A DNA stretch of 64,000 nucleotides from Pannonibacter sp. XCT-53 (GCF_009915765.1 NZ_JAABLQ010000004.1:62001-126000); one strand, 5' to 3'; counted from the stretch's first letter, positions 24,951 through 34,328 are shown. Numbers and translations: made by a program. The notes: generated by a model not told the origin, from the sequence alone.

Positions 24951-25339
24951 GGGCAGTCTCCTTGATGCTCCCGACGTTCTAGACCTTTGTGCGCACGACG
25001 CAAGGGCGCTGCCGACGCGGGCAGCGCGCGGGCAGGACGTTCGGTGGTCCAGAAGCAAGGGGGGAGGAGAGGGGCAGAGCGGCACGGAAGAAAGTGGCGG
25101 GGTCGCAGGTGCCACTTTCTTCCGTCCGCAGACGCTGACGACGCACAACCTGACAATCAGCACATTCAACCTAGGTCAAATGTATTGCCAAATGGTTTGC
25201 GTGAGATTGGTCCTGTCGAATGAATTCGATCTTTTGTGATAAGTAAAAATTAAGTATTCAATTTGTGAAGCTTGCAGACCGCCTCGCAATCTGCAAGGTG
25301 CCGGTTAACCGATGTTAACCGGCACCCGGGAACAGGCGT
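24951..25339. other. 389-bp spacer with AT-rich tract and three inverted repeats
   Basis: No credible coding frame. Seen: a perfect 15-bp inverted repeat at 25084-25098 / 25111-25125; an AT-rich tract at about 25160-25270, unlike the surrounding GC-rich DNA; an 8-bp inverted repeat CTTGCAGA / TCTGCAAG at 25271-25297; and a perfect 13-bp inverted repeat GGTGCCGGTTAAC / GTTAACCGGCACC at 25297-25326 with a 4-nt loop. The last two may terminate the patatin transcript on the minus strand; the first lies 134 bp upstream of the pentapeptide gene start. Confidence 0.7.
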
Positions 25340-26395
25340 TCACTCGAACTCGCTTCTGAGGTCGATCGTCGACCGATGGCCGATGCTGTCGAAGTTGCGC
25401 TCCACCCAGGCTGCCGCCGTCTCGCGGCCGATGCGGAACAGCTCCTCCAGGAAGGCCCATTCCGCGTTGACCTTGGAGGAGGCCTGAAGCGGCTTGAGCA
25501 TTTCCCCGTCGATGCGGTGCAGCCGCACGTCCATGTAGGCGTCGTTGCTGAGCTTGCCTTCGCGGATCAGGCGGCTGACGAACTCGATCGAGCGCATTTC
25601 GCGCAAGAGCGTCGAGTTGAAGGTGATCTCGTTCAGCCGGTTGACGATCTCGCGCGCCGTGCGCGGCGTCTCCTCGCGCACGACCGGGTTGATCTGGATA
25701 AGCACCGTGTCCGCCGTCCGTGTCTCATAGAACAGGGGATAGAGCGGCGGATTGCCCATGTAGCCGCCGTCCCAGTAGGGCACGCCGTCGATCTCCACGG
25801 CCTGGAACATCTGCGGCAGGCAGGCGGAAGCCATCACCGCATCAAGCGTGATGTCCTTGCCGGAAAAGATCCGGATCTTGCCGCTGTGGACGTTGGTGGC
25901 GGCCAGAAACAGGCGCAGGCCGTCGCAGGCGCGCACGGCCTCGAAATCCACCACCTGCTCGACGACCTCCCGCAGCGGATTGATGTTCAGCGGGTTGAAC
26001 TCGTAGGGCGAGGCGAAGCGGGACATCAGGTCGAAAGCGAGAAAACTCGGCGAGAAGTCGAGGCTCCACTGCCCGAGCATCATGTCCAGCGGCGACCGCC
26101 GGATCGGGCTCAGCAGGGCGTGCTCGCTGACCTTGCTCCAGAAGCGGTGCAGCATCTCCCTCGCCCCGGCACTGCCGCCGGCGTGATAACCGCTGGCGAG
26201 CGCCACCGCATTCATCGCGCCGGCCGATGTGCCGGAGATGCCGTCAATGTCGATGCGGTCGTCTTCCAGCAGCCAGTCCAGCACGCCCCAGGTGAAGGCG
26301 CCATGGGCGCCTCCGCCCTGCAGGGCCAGGTTGATGCGCTTGCGGCGGGGACCCGGGCCGGCCGCGTCGGTCGTCTTGGCAGGGTGGTCGGTCAT
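25340..26395 (-). CDS. Patatin-like phospholipase
   Basis: 351-residue lipid acyl hydrolase with the Ser-Asp dyad of the patatin family: oxyanion loop GGGAHG at 27-32, nucleophile S57 in GTSAG, and D209 in DGGYMGNPP. No signal peptide is present, so it is cytoplasmic or peripheral. It starts 3 bp after bdhA on the same strand; this bdhA-patatin pair is common in Hyphomicrobiales and suggests a link to polyhydroxybutyrate granules or membrane lipid turnover, although a depolymerase role is not proven. Confidence 0.93.
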   Translation of the reverse strand: MTDHPAKTTDAAGPGPRRKRINLALQGGGAHGAFTWGVLDWLLEDDRIDIDGISGTSAGAMNAVALASGYHAGGSAGAREMLHRFWSKVSEHALLSPIRRSPLDMMLGQWSLDFSPSFLAFDLMSRFASPYEFNPLNINPLREVVEQVVDFEAVRACDGLRLFLAATNVHSGKIRIFSGKDITLDAVMASACLPQMFQAVEIDGVPYWDGGYMGNPPLYPLFYETRTADTVLIQINPVVREETPRTAREIVNRLNEITFNSTLLREMRSIEFVSRLIREGKLSNDAYMDVRLHRIDGEMLKPLQASSKVNAEWAFLEELFRIGRETAAAWVERNFDSIGHRSTIDLRSEFE

Positions 26396-26398
26396 GCC

Positions 26399-27181
26399 TT
26401 ACTGGGCGGTCCAGCCGCCGTCCATCGGCAGCAGGGTGCCCGTCATCGAGGCAGCGGCATCGGAGCAGAGGAACACGGCGAGGGCGGCCACCTGGTCGAC
26501 CGTGACGAATTCCTTGGTCGGCTGCGCCTTGAGCAGCACCTCGCGCTTGACCTCGTCTTCGGTCATGTTGCGCGCCTTCATGGTGTCGGGGATCTGCGCC
26601 TCGACCAGCGGTGTCCAGACATAGCCCGGGCAGATGGCATTCACGGTGATGCCCTTTTCCGCCACTTCCAGCGCCACGGTCTTGGTCAGTCCGGCGATGC
26701 CGTGCTTGGCCGCCACATAGGCGGACTTGTAGGGCGAGGCGACCAGCGCATGGGCCGAGGCAGTGTTGATGATGCGGCCCCAGCCACGGGTCTTCATGCC
26801 CGGCAGGACGGCACGGATCGCGTGGAAGGCCGACGAGAGGTTGATGGCGATGATCGCGTCCCACTTGTCGACCGGAAACTCATCGACCGGGGACACGTGC
26901 TGGATGCCGGCGTTGTTGATCAGGATGTCGACCGACCCGAACTCGTTCTCGGCGTTCAGGATCATGGTGGCGATCTCCTCGCCGTTCATCATGTTGGCAG
27001 CCGAATAGGCGCACTGAACCCCGAAGTCCTTCTCGATGGCGCTGCGTTCTGCCTCGATCTTCGCCGCGTCACCGAAGCCGTTGATGACGATGTTGGCGCC
27101 CTGCGCGGCGAGCGCGCGGGCATAGCCAAGGCCGATGCCCGAGGTCGATCCGGTGATGACGGCGGTCTTGTTCTTCAGCAT
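26399..27181 (-). CDS. bdhA: D-beta-hydroxybutyrate dehydrogenase
   Basis: 260-residue short-chain dehydrogenase that interconverts 3-hydroxybutyrate and acetoacetate with NAD. The cofactor motif is GSTSGIG (residues 11-17), NNAG at 89-92, and the catalytic S142, Y155, K159. The residues around NAG-IQHVSPVDEFP and the C-terminal SMTGTLLPMDGGWTAQ match bacterial BdhA closely. A symmetrical TTGCACTGCAA lies 50 bp upstream of the ATG and may be an operator. It leads the operon with the patatin gene. Confidence 0.95.
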   Translation of the reverse strand: MLKNKTAVITGSTSGIGLGYARALAAQGANIVINGFGDAAKIEAERSAIEKDFGVQCAYSAANMMNGEEIATMILNAENEFGSVDILINNAGIQHVSPVDEFPVDKWDAIIAINLSSAFHAIRAVLPGMKTRGWGRIINTASAHALVASPYKSAYVAAKHGIAGLTKTVALEVAEKGITVNAICPGYVWTPLVEAQIPDTMKARNMTEDEVKREVLLKAQPTKEFVTVDQVAALAVFLCSDAAASMTGTLLPMDGGWTAQ

Positions 27182-27230
27182 TCAAAGGGACTCCCGTTGA
27201 GCAGTGGCGGCAGCTTCCCACGAAATCACC

Positions 27231-27241
27231 TTGCACTGCAA
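27231..27241. promoter_or_regulatory. TTGC-N3-GCAA palindrome upstream of bdhA
   Basis: TTGCACTGCAA is a perfect 5-bp-arm palindrome around one base, 50 bp upstream of the bdhA start. TGC-N3-GCA-like sites are known for PhaR-type regulators of polyhydroxybutyrate genes; assignment here is inference. Confidence 0.45.
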
Positions 27242-27280
27242 CACGGCAAAGGATGATGGTTTCGTGTCACTTGCAGGCGC

Positions 27281-28150
27281 TCAGGACTTGCCGATGTTGC
27301 GAACGCGGGCGATCGCGGCCGCCGCTTCGTGGCGGGTCCGGGCGGCGTCGGTGATGCCGGGCGTCAGGCCCACCCGCTCGGCATAACGCTCCCGGACGAG
27401 GCCGTAGCAGGTCGCGTGCAGGCTGGCGAAGAGCCAGACGCTGACCCCGACGCTGCCGAGCGGCAGCGCTGCCGATACCGCAAGCGCGGTGGTGGCGTCC
27501 GGAACGGCCGCCTTGACCAGCCCGAGCACCCAGATCCAGGCCAGCGTGATCACGACCGACAACAGGCCCATGACCAGCGCCGCCAGGGCCATCGGCCAGC
27601 CGAGACCGGCGCTGGCGCTCCATGACTGGCGCAGGCTGAGCCGGTCCTCGAGCGCGGCCGCGGGCAGGATCAGCGACAGTTTCTGCACCAGCATCAGGGC
27701 GACAAATGGCGTGGCGAGGAAGGCGATGATGCCGAAGCCGGCGGTGATGGCCGTGATGGCGCCCGCGACGGCAAGCAGCGGGATCATCAGCAGTCCGCCC
27801 AGAAGCAGGAGGAGGAGCAGCTTCATCATCACCTTCAGCACCCGCGGTGCGAAGGAGAAGGGAAAGTCGCGGGCGTCGATGAGGATGCGGCGCATGTAGG
27901 CCGTGGCGGCGGCAAAGCCGAGCAGGACGTTGGCCAGGCCGGCCAGGACCCGGACCGCCCCGTCATCGGCGGCGGCGACCGGTTCGGTCAGATAGGAGAC
28001 AGTCGTGAAGCCGTCGCCGGGCAGGAACTGGCCGCTCAGCGCCAGGTTCAGCCCGGCCATGAGCAGGATGTAGCCCCAGCTTGCAGCAAGCAAGGTGCCA
28101 ATCCTGCCGAAGGCGAGGGCAAGGGCGCGTTCGAGCACGGACAGGATCAT
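27281..28150 (-). CDS. Hypothetical multi-helix membrane protein
   Basis: 289 residues with about six hydrophobic segments, including an unusually pure leucine stretch (VMMKLLLLLLLGGLLMIPLLAV). The layout (two helices, a long hydrophobic block, a re-entrant AALEDRLSLRQSW segment, and more helices) resembles the DUF4013/glycerophosphoryl-diester-phosphodiesterase-associated membrane domain class seen in many alphaproteobacteria, but I cannot name a function. The ATG at 28150 follows GGAGG at 5 nt. Confidence 0.75.
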   Translation of the reverse strand: MILSVLERALALAFGRIGTLLAASWGYILLMAGLNLALSGQFLPGDGFTTVSYLTEPVAAADDGAVRVLAGLANVLLGFAAATAYMRRILIDARDFPFSFAPRVLKVMMKLLLLLLLGGLLMIPLLAVAGAITAITAGFGIIAFLATPFVALMLVQKLSLILPAAALEDRLSLRQSWSASAGLGWPMALAALVMGLLSVVITLAWIWVLGLVKAAVPDATTALAVSAALPLGSVGVSVWLFASLHATCYGLVRERYAERVGLTPGITDAARTRHEAAAAIARVRNIGKS

Positions 28151-28617
28151 GACGGCCTCCGGCCAGCTTGGGGACGGTTGACATGTAAGGGCGCGATGGC
28201 CTGCAAACACCGGGTGTCCGCGATTTTCCGGCGGCACCTGCGCCGTGCGCCTGCCGAAGGCCCTGCCATTGGCGGGCCCGAAGCGGACGAGGGACACGAC
28301 CCGGGCCGCCGAGATCCGCAGGCGCGCCGCAGGCTCTCCCCGACCGGTGCCTGGTGAGGATCGTCGAGGAAGGGGCTGGACTTCAGCGGGGGCATCAGAG
28401 GGCTCCGGGCAGCAGGCCGCGAGGGGGCGACTCCGGCCGGGATGACCTTAGCCCGTGTTCCTGTCCTTTTCCACGGCATGCGTCTTCCTATTCCTGCCGG
28501 AATGCCCCAGTTTCTTGCAGCGCGCTTCTTGATTGCCCTTTTCGCAAAGGCAAATTAAGCAGTCGCGGGGGCGTGAGGGGCGTTTCCCATGCGGACGAAA
28601 ACAGGTTGGCCTGTGCA
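28151..28617. other. 467-bp divergent spacer before ispG
   Basis: No credible gene. The first 300 bp are as GC-rich as the neighbours; an AT-richer part begins near 28450. TTGATT (28529-28534) and AAATTA (28552-28557) are 17 nt apart and about 60 bp upstream of the ispG start, giving a weak promoter candidate. I saw no strong hairpin or tRNA. Confidence 0.5.
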
Positions 28618-29889
28618 ATGACCGAATACACACCGATGCGCCTGCCGCGCCGCAGGTCCGTTGCCGTTCAGGTTGGGCATGTCATGGTGGGCGGCGACGC
28701 GCCTGTCGTGGTCCAGTCGATGACCAACACCGACACGGCCGACGCCGACGCCACCGTTGCCCAGGTGGCGGCGCTCGCCCGGGCCGGATCCGAGCTTGTG
28801 CGCATCACGGTTGACCGGGAGGAAGCGGCCATGGCCGTGCCGCGCATCCGCGAGCGGCTCGACCGGATCGGCGTGAACGTGCCGCTGATCGGCGACTTCC
28901 ACTACAATGGTCACAAGCTTCTTGCTGATTTTCCGGCCTGCGCCGAGGCGCTTGCCAAGTACCGCATCAACCCGGGCAATGTCGGGTTCAAGGGAAAGCG
29001 CGACACCCAGTTTTCCCAGATCATCGACATCGCGCTGCGCCATGACAAGCCGGTGCGCATCGGTGTCAACTGGGGGTCGCTCGACCAGGAGCTGCTCACC
29101 CGGCTGATGGACGAGAATGCGGTGAGCGCCAATCCGATCTCCGCCGCAGCGGTGATGCGGGAGGCCATCATCCAGTCCGGCCTGCTGTCGGCGGCGCGGG
29201 CGGAGGAGCTCGGCATGCGCCGCGACCGGATCATCCTGTCGGCCAAGGTGAGCCAGGTGCAGGACCTGATCGCCGTCTACGCCGATCTCGCCAGCCGGTG
29301 TGACTACGCCCTGCACCTCGGCCTGACCGAAGCCGGCATGGGAACCAAGGGCATCGTGGCCTCCTCGGCCTCGATGGGCATCCTGCTGCAGCAGGGCATC
29401 GGGGACACCATCCGGGTGTCGCTGACGCCGGAGCCGGGCGGGGACCGCTCGCGGGAAGTTCAGGTGGCGCAGGAACTGCTGCAGGTGATGGGCTTCCGCG
29501 CCTTCGTTCCGGTGGTGGCGGCCTGTCCGGGCTGCGGCCGGACGACGTCGACGGTGTTCCAGGAGCTGGCCGGGGACATCCAGGATCACATCCGCGACTC
29601 CATGCCGGAGTGGCGCGAGAAATACCCGGGCGTCGAGAACCTTAACGTGGCTGTCATGGGCTGCATCGTAAATGGCCCGGGCGAATCGAAGTTTGCCGAC
29701 ATCGGCATTTCGTTGCCCGGCACCGGGGAGACCCCGACGGCGCCGGTGTTCATCGACGGCGAAAAGGTCGCGACGCTGCGCGGTCCAAACATCGCCAGTG
29801 AATTCAAGACGATGGTGCTCGACTACATCGAGCGCCGGTTTGGCCGCGGTGCCCGGGCTGTGCCCGAAATCCGGACCTCGGCCGACTAG
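28618..29889 (+). CDS. ispG: 4-hydroxy-3-methylbut-2-enyl-diphosphate synthase
   Basis: 423-residue [4Fe-4S] enzyme of the MEP isoprenoid pathway that converts methylerythritol cyclodiphosphate to HMBPP. The N-terminal TIM barrel begins PVVVQSMTNTDTADADAT, and the C-terminal cluster-binding domain carries C303, C306 (CPGCGRTT) and C349 (MGCIVNGPGE) with the conserved glutamate E356. Full length for the short bacterial form. The ATG at 28618 is chosen because an upstream open frame has no similarity. It is followed by pdxY after 20 bp. Confidence 0.97.
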   Translation: MTEYTPMRLPRRRSVAVQVGHVMVGGDAPVVVQSMTNTDTADADATVAQVAALARAGSELVRITVDREEAAMAVPRIRERLDRIGVNVPLIGDFHYNGHKLLADFPACAEALAKYRINPGNVGFKGKRDTQFSQIIDIALRHDKPVRIGVNWGSLDQELLTRLMDENAVSANPISAAAVMREAIIQSGLLSAARAEELGMRRDRIILSAKVSQVQDLIAVYADLASRCDYALHLGLTEAGMGTKGIVASSASMGILLQQGIGDTIRVSLTPEPGGDRSREVQVAQELLQVMGFRAFVPVVAACPGCGRTTSTVFQELAGDIQDHIRDSMPEWREKYPGVENLNVAVMGCIVNGPGESKFADIGISLPGTGETPTAPVFIDGEKVATLRGPNIASEFKTMVLDYIERRFGRGARAVPEIRTSAD

Positions 29890-29909
29890 CGACAAGGACA
29901 GGTTCCCCC

Positions 29910-30797
29910 ATGCAGACCCCCCCGAGCGAACCCGTGGCCGATCGTCCGGCCATCCTGGTGATCACGTCCCAGGTCGTGCGTGGGGGGATCGGGGCGCGGG
30001 GCGCGGTCTTTGCGCTTGAGCGCCTGGGCTTTCCGGTCTGGTTCCTGCCCACGGTGCTGCTGCCCTGGCATCCGGGGCAGGGACGCGGCACCCGGATCGT
30101 TGCGCCGGCCGAGCAGTTTGGCGCGATTGCCGGGGACCTTGCCCGGTCGCCGAAACTGGGCGAGATCGGCGGGATCCTCACCGGATATCTCGGAGACGCC
30201 GCCCAGGCCGAAGCCGTTGCCGGACTGGTCAAGGCCGTCAAGGCCGTGTCGCCGGACGTGCCCTATCTCTGCGACCCGGTCATCGGCGATCTTGGCGGCC
30301 TCTATGTTCCGGAGGAAACGGCGCGTTCGATCCGGGACAACCTGCTGCCCCTGGCCGACATCTCGACGCCGAACCGCTACGAGCTTGCCTGGCTCACGGG
30401 GCGCGAGGTCGAGACCGAGCTGCAGGCCCTGTCGGCCGCGCGGCGGCTCGGACCTGAACGGGTCATCGTCACCTCGGCGCCGGCGATGCGGCGCAAGTCG
30501 ATCTCCAACCTGCTGGTGGGTCCGCGCGGGGCAATCGCAGCCGAACACGCGGCCGTCGAGAACCCGCCGCACGGAACGGGCGACCTGCTCTCGGCGCTGT
30601 TCCTGGCCCGCCGGCTGGAAGGGCTGGACGACGAGACGGCGCTGATGCGGGCGGCAGGGGCGACCTTCGAGATGGTGGCACGCAGCGTCCGCAAGGGGTC
30701 CAGCGAGCTTCTGCTGGCCGCCGAGCAGCAGACGATCGGGCGACCGATGGCGCTCGTCAGCACCCGCCGGGTGCTCGAAACCGCCGCGGTGCGCTGA
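29910..30797 (+). CDS. pdxY: Pyridoxal kinase
   Basis: 295-residue ribokinase-superfamily kinase of the vitamin B6 salvage pathway (pyridoxal to PLP). Visible: SQVVRGGIGARGAVFALERLG at the start, the LCDPVIGDLGGLYVPE segment, TPNRYELAWLTG, and the anion-hole/catalytic NPPHGTGDLLSALFLA motif with the GTGD aspartate near residue 230. It is slightly divergent in the substrate loop, so a pyridoxine/HMP-pyrimidine side activity is possible. It lies between ispG and a DUF429 gene that starts 1 bp after its stop. Confidence 0.9.
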   Translation: MQTPPSEPVADRPAILVITSQVVRGGIGARGAVFALERLGFPVWFLPTVLLPWHPGQGRGTRIVAPAEQFGAIAGDLARSPKLGEIGGILTGYLGDAAQAEAVAGLVKAVKAVSPDVPYLCDPVIGDLGGLYVPEETARSIRDNLLPLADISTPNRYELAWLTGREVETELQALSAARRLGPERVIVTSAPAMRRKSISNLLVGPRGAIAAEHAAVENPPHGTGDLLSALFLARRLEGLDDETALMRAAGATFEMVARSVRKGSSELLLAAEQQTIGRPMALVSTRRVLETAAVR

Positions 30798-30798
30798 C

Positions 30799-31533
30799 AT
30801 GACCGCCGCGCCGCGCTGGATTGCAGGCGTGGACGGGTGCCCGGCAGGCTGGATCGCGGTGCTGGCGCCGGCCGATGACCTGTCCCGGGCGACGGTGCGC
30901 GTCGTGCCCCGCCTGGACGAGCTGCTGGACGCGACCCCGCGCGTCGAGGTGCTGGCCGTCGACATGCCCATCGGTCTGCCGGAGCGCACGCGTCCGGGCG
31001 GGCGCGGCCCCGAGGCGGCGGTCCGGCCACATCTGGGCGCGCGGCAATCCTCGGTGTTCTCCATTCCCTCGCGCCGGGCAGTCTATGCGCCGGACTACGC
31101 GACGGCCTGCGCGGAGGCGCTGGCGACCTCGGAGCCGCCGCGCAAGGTGTCCAAGCAAGCCTTCTACCTGTTTCCAAAGATCCGCGAGCTGGACGGGCTC
31201 TTGCGCGCGGGGGCAAGCGACCGGGTCTACGAGGTCCATCCGGAGGTCGCGTTCTGGCGCCTCAACGGCGGCCGGGCCATGCAGTTGCCGAAAAAGATCA
31301 AGGGCAAGGTCAATCCGGACGGGCTTGACGAACGCCGGGCACTGCTGCGCGCCGAGGGCCTGCCTGCGGAGGTCCTGCAGCAGCGGCCGCCCCGTGGTGC
31401 GGCCGCCGACGACCTTGTCGATGCCTGCGTCTGCCTGCTGATCGCCCGCCGCCTGCTTGAGGGAACGGCCACGCCTTTCCCCGCAGAGCCGGAGCGCGAC
31501 GCCTGCGGCCTGCAGATGGCCATCTGGGCCTGA
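30799..31533 (+). CDS. DUF429 domain protein
   Basis: 244-residue protein of the DUF429 family, which has an RNase H-like fold predicted to act as a nuclease. Motifs seen: WIAGVDGCPAGWIAVL (first acidic residue at D12), EVLAVDMPIGLPE (second), SSVFSIPSRRAVY, VYEVHPEVAFWRLNG (Glu), and DDLVDACVCLLIARRL (terminal Asp pair). It is translationally close-coupled to pdxY (1-bp gap); the meaning of that pairing is unknown. Confidence 0.88.
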   Translation: MTAAPRWIAGVDGCPAGWIAVLAPADDLSRATVRVVPRLDELLDATPRVEVLAVDMPIGLPERTRPGGRGPEAAVRPHLGARQSSVFSIPSRRAVYAPDYATACAEALATSEPPRKVSKQAFYLFPKIRELDGLLRAGASDRVYEVHPEVAFWRLNGGRAMQLPKKIKGKVNPDGLDERRALLRAEGLPAEVLQQRPPRGAAADDLVDACVCLLIARRLLEGTATPFPAEPERDACGLQMAIWA

Positions 31534-31544
31534 GCCCAAAGACT

Positions 31545-33062
31545 TCAGGGCTTGGCGGCGGGAACCCGCGAGACCTGGGCGACCGGGGCTGCGGCAGCGT
31601 TGGCAGCGGCGGCAGCGGCCGCTTCCGGCGTCAGCTGCGGCAGGTCCGGCGTCTCCTCGGCGCTGTCGCCGAAGGAGAACCAGCGTTTCAGGAAGCCTTT
31701 GGTCTCGCCCTGGCCAGACGCGCCTTCGGCGGCGAAGGCGGTCGCGGCAACCTCGCCGGACTGGCTTGCCGGGGCCGGAGCGGCAGCGGAGGCGGAACCG
31801 GACGGGGTCTGCTGACCGGTGAAGAGGCTGGCGAAGGCGCCGTTGGGTCGCGGGGTGGCAGCCGTCGCGCCCGAGCGCGGCGTCTCACCCGCCGCAGCAA
31901 CGGCCTGCGCGGGCGCCGAGGCACCGGCCTGGGCCGTTGCCGTCGCCGCAACCGGGGGCGTGATTGCGCCGGGCTGTGCCGGCGTCGTTGCCGCAGGCGC
32001 GGCCGCAGCCACCTGCGGCGCGTCTGCCGCCGGCGCGTCGTCGGACCCTGCCGGCAGCGGTGCGCTCGGATCGAAATCCCGGTTGCCGACGAAGGCCGCG
32101 ATCTTGGTCTGGGTTTCCTTCCAGCGCTTCTCGCGGGCGTCCTTGGCGTCGAGTTCGGCAACCAGCGTCTGGAACTGGGCCTCGTCCTTCTTCTGCTTGG
32201 CGGCGACGGCGACCTCGATGGCATCCGGCACGTCAAACTTCGGGCACTGGGCCGTGGCGCGGAAGGGAACACCGGCCACCAGCGGCGTCGCGTCGAAGAC
32301 GTAGCGCTTCTCGCAGACATCCACCTTCGGCGGCATGCGCGTCACTTCAAAGTGATCGTAGCCCGTCTTCAGCATCCGCCAGAATTCGATGTGCGGGCTG
32401 TTGCGGTGACGGGCCATGTTTTCCGCAGTCATGCGGAAGGGGAAGGCCTGCACCTGGAACGAGCGCTGGCCGCCCTTGAAGCTGTCGCGGGCCAGGGCAT
32501 AGATGTCCTGCACCTGCTGGTCCGTCATGGCGTAGCAACCGCGCGACGAGCAGGCGCCATGCACCATCAGATTGGAACCGGTGCGGTTGTGGGCCTGGTC
32601 GAAATCGTTCGGGAAGCCGAGGTTGAAGGCGAGATGATAGCTCGAATTGGGGTTCATCAGGCCGGGGGTGATCTCGTAGAACCCTTCCGGGGCCTGTCGG
32701 TCGCCTTCCTTGAACTTCGGCCCGAGCTCGCCCGACCACTTGCAGATCTCGAAGTCTTCCAGCAGGGCAAAGCGTCCGCTGCGGGTCTGCTTCCAGACCT
32801 CCAGCGTCGATTCTTCCTTGAAGATGCGGATCATGATGGGCGAGTTCGGCTCCATCTTGAGTTCCGCGAACTTGGCCCGGACTTCCGGCGAGACCTCGCG
32901 CAGATGCTTTGGTCCCGAACCGAGGTAGAGTTCGTCGGCCTGGCATCCTGCCAGGAGACCCGCCAGCATCACTGCGCCTACCGTGCGCATCAGCCGCCCT
33001 GACGTCCGCTTCTTCCGCTCGGCCTTGCCCATCATCCAAGACACCCAACTAACCCGCTGCAT
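31545..33062 (-). CDS. YafK-type L,D-transpeptidase lipoprotein
   Basis: 505 residues. A lipobox LLAGC (C40 from the first ATG) indicates a lipoprotein; starting at the ATG before residue 25 would give a more usual 15-residue signal, so the N-terminus is uncertain. The YkuD/YafK catalytic motif is HGACSSRGCYAM with H168 and nucleophile C176. In E. coli the YafK homologue DpaA detaches Braun lipoprotein from peptidoglycan; other relatives make 3-3 crosslinks. From about residue 310 there is a roughly 190-residue Ala/Pro/Thr-rich extension, probably disordered, ending AAAPVAQVSRVPAAKP. Confidence 0.9.
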   Translation of the reverse strand: MQRVSWVSWMMGKAERKKRTSGRLMRTVGAVMLAGLLAGCQADELYLGSGPKHLREVSPEVRAKFAELKMEPNSPIMIRIFKEESTLEVWKQTRSGRFALLEDFEICKWSGELGPKFKEGDRQAPEGFYEITPGLMNPNSSYHLAFNLGFPNDFDQAHNRTGSNLMVHGACSSRGCYAMTDQQVQDIYALARDSFKGGQRSFQVQAFPFRMTAENMARHRNSPHIEFWRMLKTGYDHFEVTRMPPKVDVCEKRYVFDATPLVAGVPFRATAQCPKFDVPDAIEVAVAAKQKKDEAQFQTLVAELDAKDAREKRWKETQTKIAAFVGNRDFDPSAPLPAGSDDAPAADAPQVAAAAPAATTPAQPGAITPPVAATATAQAGASAPAQAVAAAGETPRSGATAATPRPNGAFASLFTGQQTPSGSASAAAPAPASQSGEVAATAFAAEGASGQGETKGFLKRWFSFGDSAEETPDLPQLTPEAAAAAAANAAAAPVAQVSRVPAAKP

Positions 33063-33212
33063 GGCAGCATCACCCGGTCCTGCTCAGCTTAAGCGTAAGG
33101 GGGCATGGTTTACGAGACCTTACGATCCGTCGAACCGGCCTTTTCCCCGCGGCTGCCGCAGTCCGGAACCCGGAGTGATCCCCGAAACTGTGGCAAAGCG
33201 ACGGCAGCCAGC

Positions 33213-34166
33213 TCAGAGAGAGCGGCCGATGGCGAGGAACTTGTCCCGGCGCTGACGCCGCAGCTCGTCGGGCGAGAGACTGGCCATGGAGGCGAGCGCG
33301 GTCTCGATCGCCGTGCCGGCGCGGTCGATGATGATCTCGCGGGCGCGGTGGGCCCCGCCGACCGGCTCCTCGATGATCCCGTCGATGACGCCCATGCGCA
33401 GCAGGTCCTGCGCGGTGATCTTCATGCTGGTCGCCGCCTCCTGCGCCCGGGCACTGTCGCGCCACAGGATGGAAGCTGCACCTTCCGGCGAAATGACCGA
33501 GTAGACCGCGTGTTCGAGCATCAGCACCTTGCTGGTGGCGGCGATCGCGATGGCGCCACCGGAGCCACCTTCACCGATCACCACGGCCACATTGGGCACG
33601 CCCAGGCTGAGGCAGCGGTCGGTGGAGCGGGCAATGGCCTCGGCCTGGCCCCGCTCTTCCGCGCCGCGGCCCGGATAGGCGCCGGCGGTGTCGACGAGCG
33701 AGAGGACCGGAATGCCGAACCGTTCGGCGAGGTCCATGATGCGGACCGACTTGCGGTAGCCTTCCGGACGGGCCATGCCGAAGTTGTGGCGCAGGCGCGT
33801 TTCGGTGTCCGAGCCCTTTTCCTGGCCGAGGATGGCCACCGACTGACCCCGGAACCGTCCGAAGCCGGCGATGATGGCCTGATCCTCGCCGAAGCTGCGG
33901 TCCCCGGCCAGCGGCGTGAAGTCCTCGATCAGCGCCGCGATGTAATGGGCGGCATGGGGGCGGTCCGGATGGCGGGCGACCAGCGTCTTCTGCCAAGGCG
34001 TGAGCTTCGCATAGATGTCAGCGAGGGTCTGGTTCGCCTTGGTTTCGAGGCGGGCGATTTCCCCGTCCACGTCCACGGCCTCGCCGGAGGCTGCGAGAGC
34101 CTTCAGTTCCTGGGCCTTGCCCACGATGTCGGCGACGGGTTTTTCGAATTCCAGATAGCTGTGCAT
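33213..34166 (-). CDS. accA: Acetyl-CoA carboxylase carboxyltransferase subunit alpha
   Basis: 317-residue subunit that with AccD transfers the carboxyl group from biotin to acetyl-CoA, the first step of fatty acid synthesis. The N-terminus MHSYLEFEKPVADIVGKAQEL, the TPWQKTLVARHPDRPH region and the oxyanion-stabilising GEGGSGGAIAI segment are all typical. Length matches E. coli AccA (319). The ATG at 34166 was chosen to match the family start. It is monocistronic, downstream of the DUF3108 gene. Confidence 0.98.
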   Translation of the reverse strand: MHSYLEFEKPVADIVGKAQELKALAASGEAVDVDGEIARLETKANQTLADIYAKLTPWQKTLVARHPDRPHAAHYIAALIEDFTPLAGDRSFGEDQAIIAGFGRFRGQSVAILGQEKGSDTETRLRHNFGMARPEGYRKSVRIMDLAERFGIPVLSLVDTAGAYPGRGAEERGQAEAIARSTDRCLSLGVPNVAVVIGEGGSGGAIAIAATSKVLMLEHAVYSVISPEGAASILWRDSARAQEAATSMKITAQDLLRMGVIDGIIEEPVGGAHRAREIIIDRAGTAIETALASMASLSPDELRRQRRDKFLAIGRSL

Positions 34167-34328
34167 GAACCGGTTACCTGAAGGCCCGGGCGCGCTCGCG
34201 CGGTTCGCGCAGCACCCGGGCTGATCGTTGGGGACTGGCCTTATGTCGTGGCGCGACACTGGACAGCAAGGCCCGCCAAGTCAAGCGGGCCCTGTATCAG
34301 GTGGCCGGATGGGGTGCAAGCTCGGGCG

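Noticed and set aside
25084..25125. Insertion-sequence end pair
   Set aside because: The arms are 15 bp with only 12 bp between them; no transposase or target duplication is seen.
25376..27256. 626-residue plus-strand frame
   Set aside because: Antisense of the patatin and bdhA genes with no domain; bdhA and patatin have all catalytic residues on the other strand.
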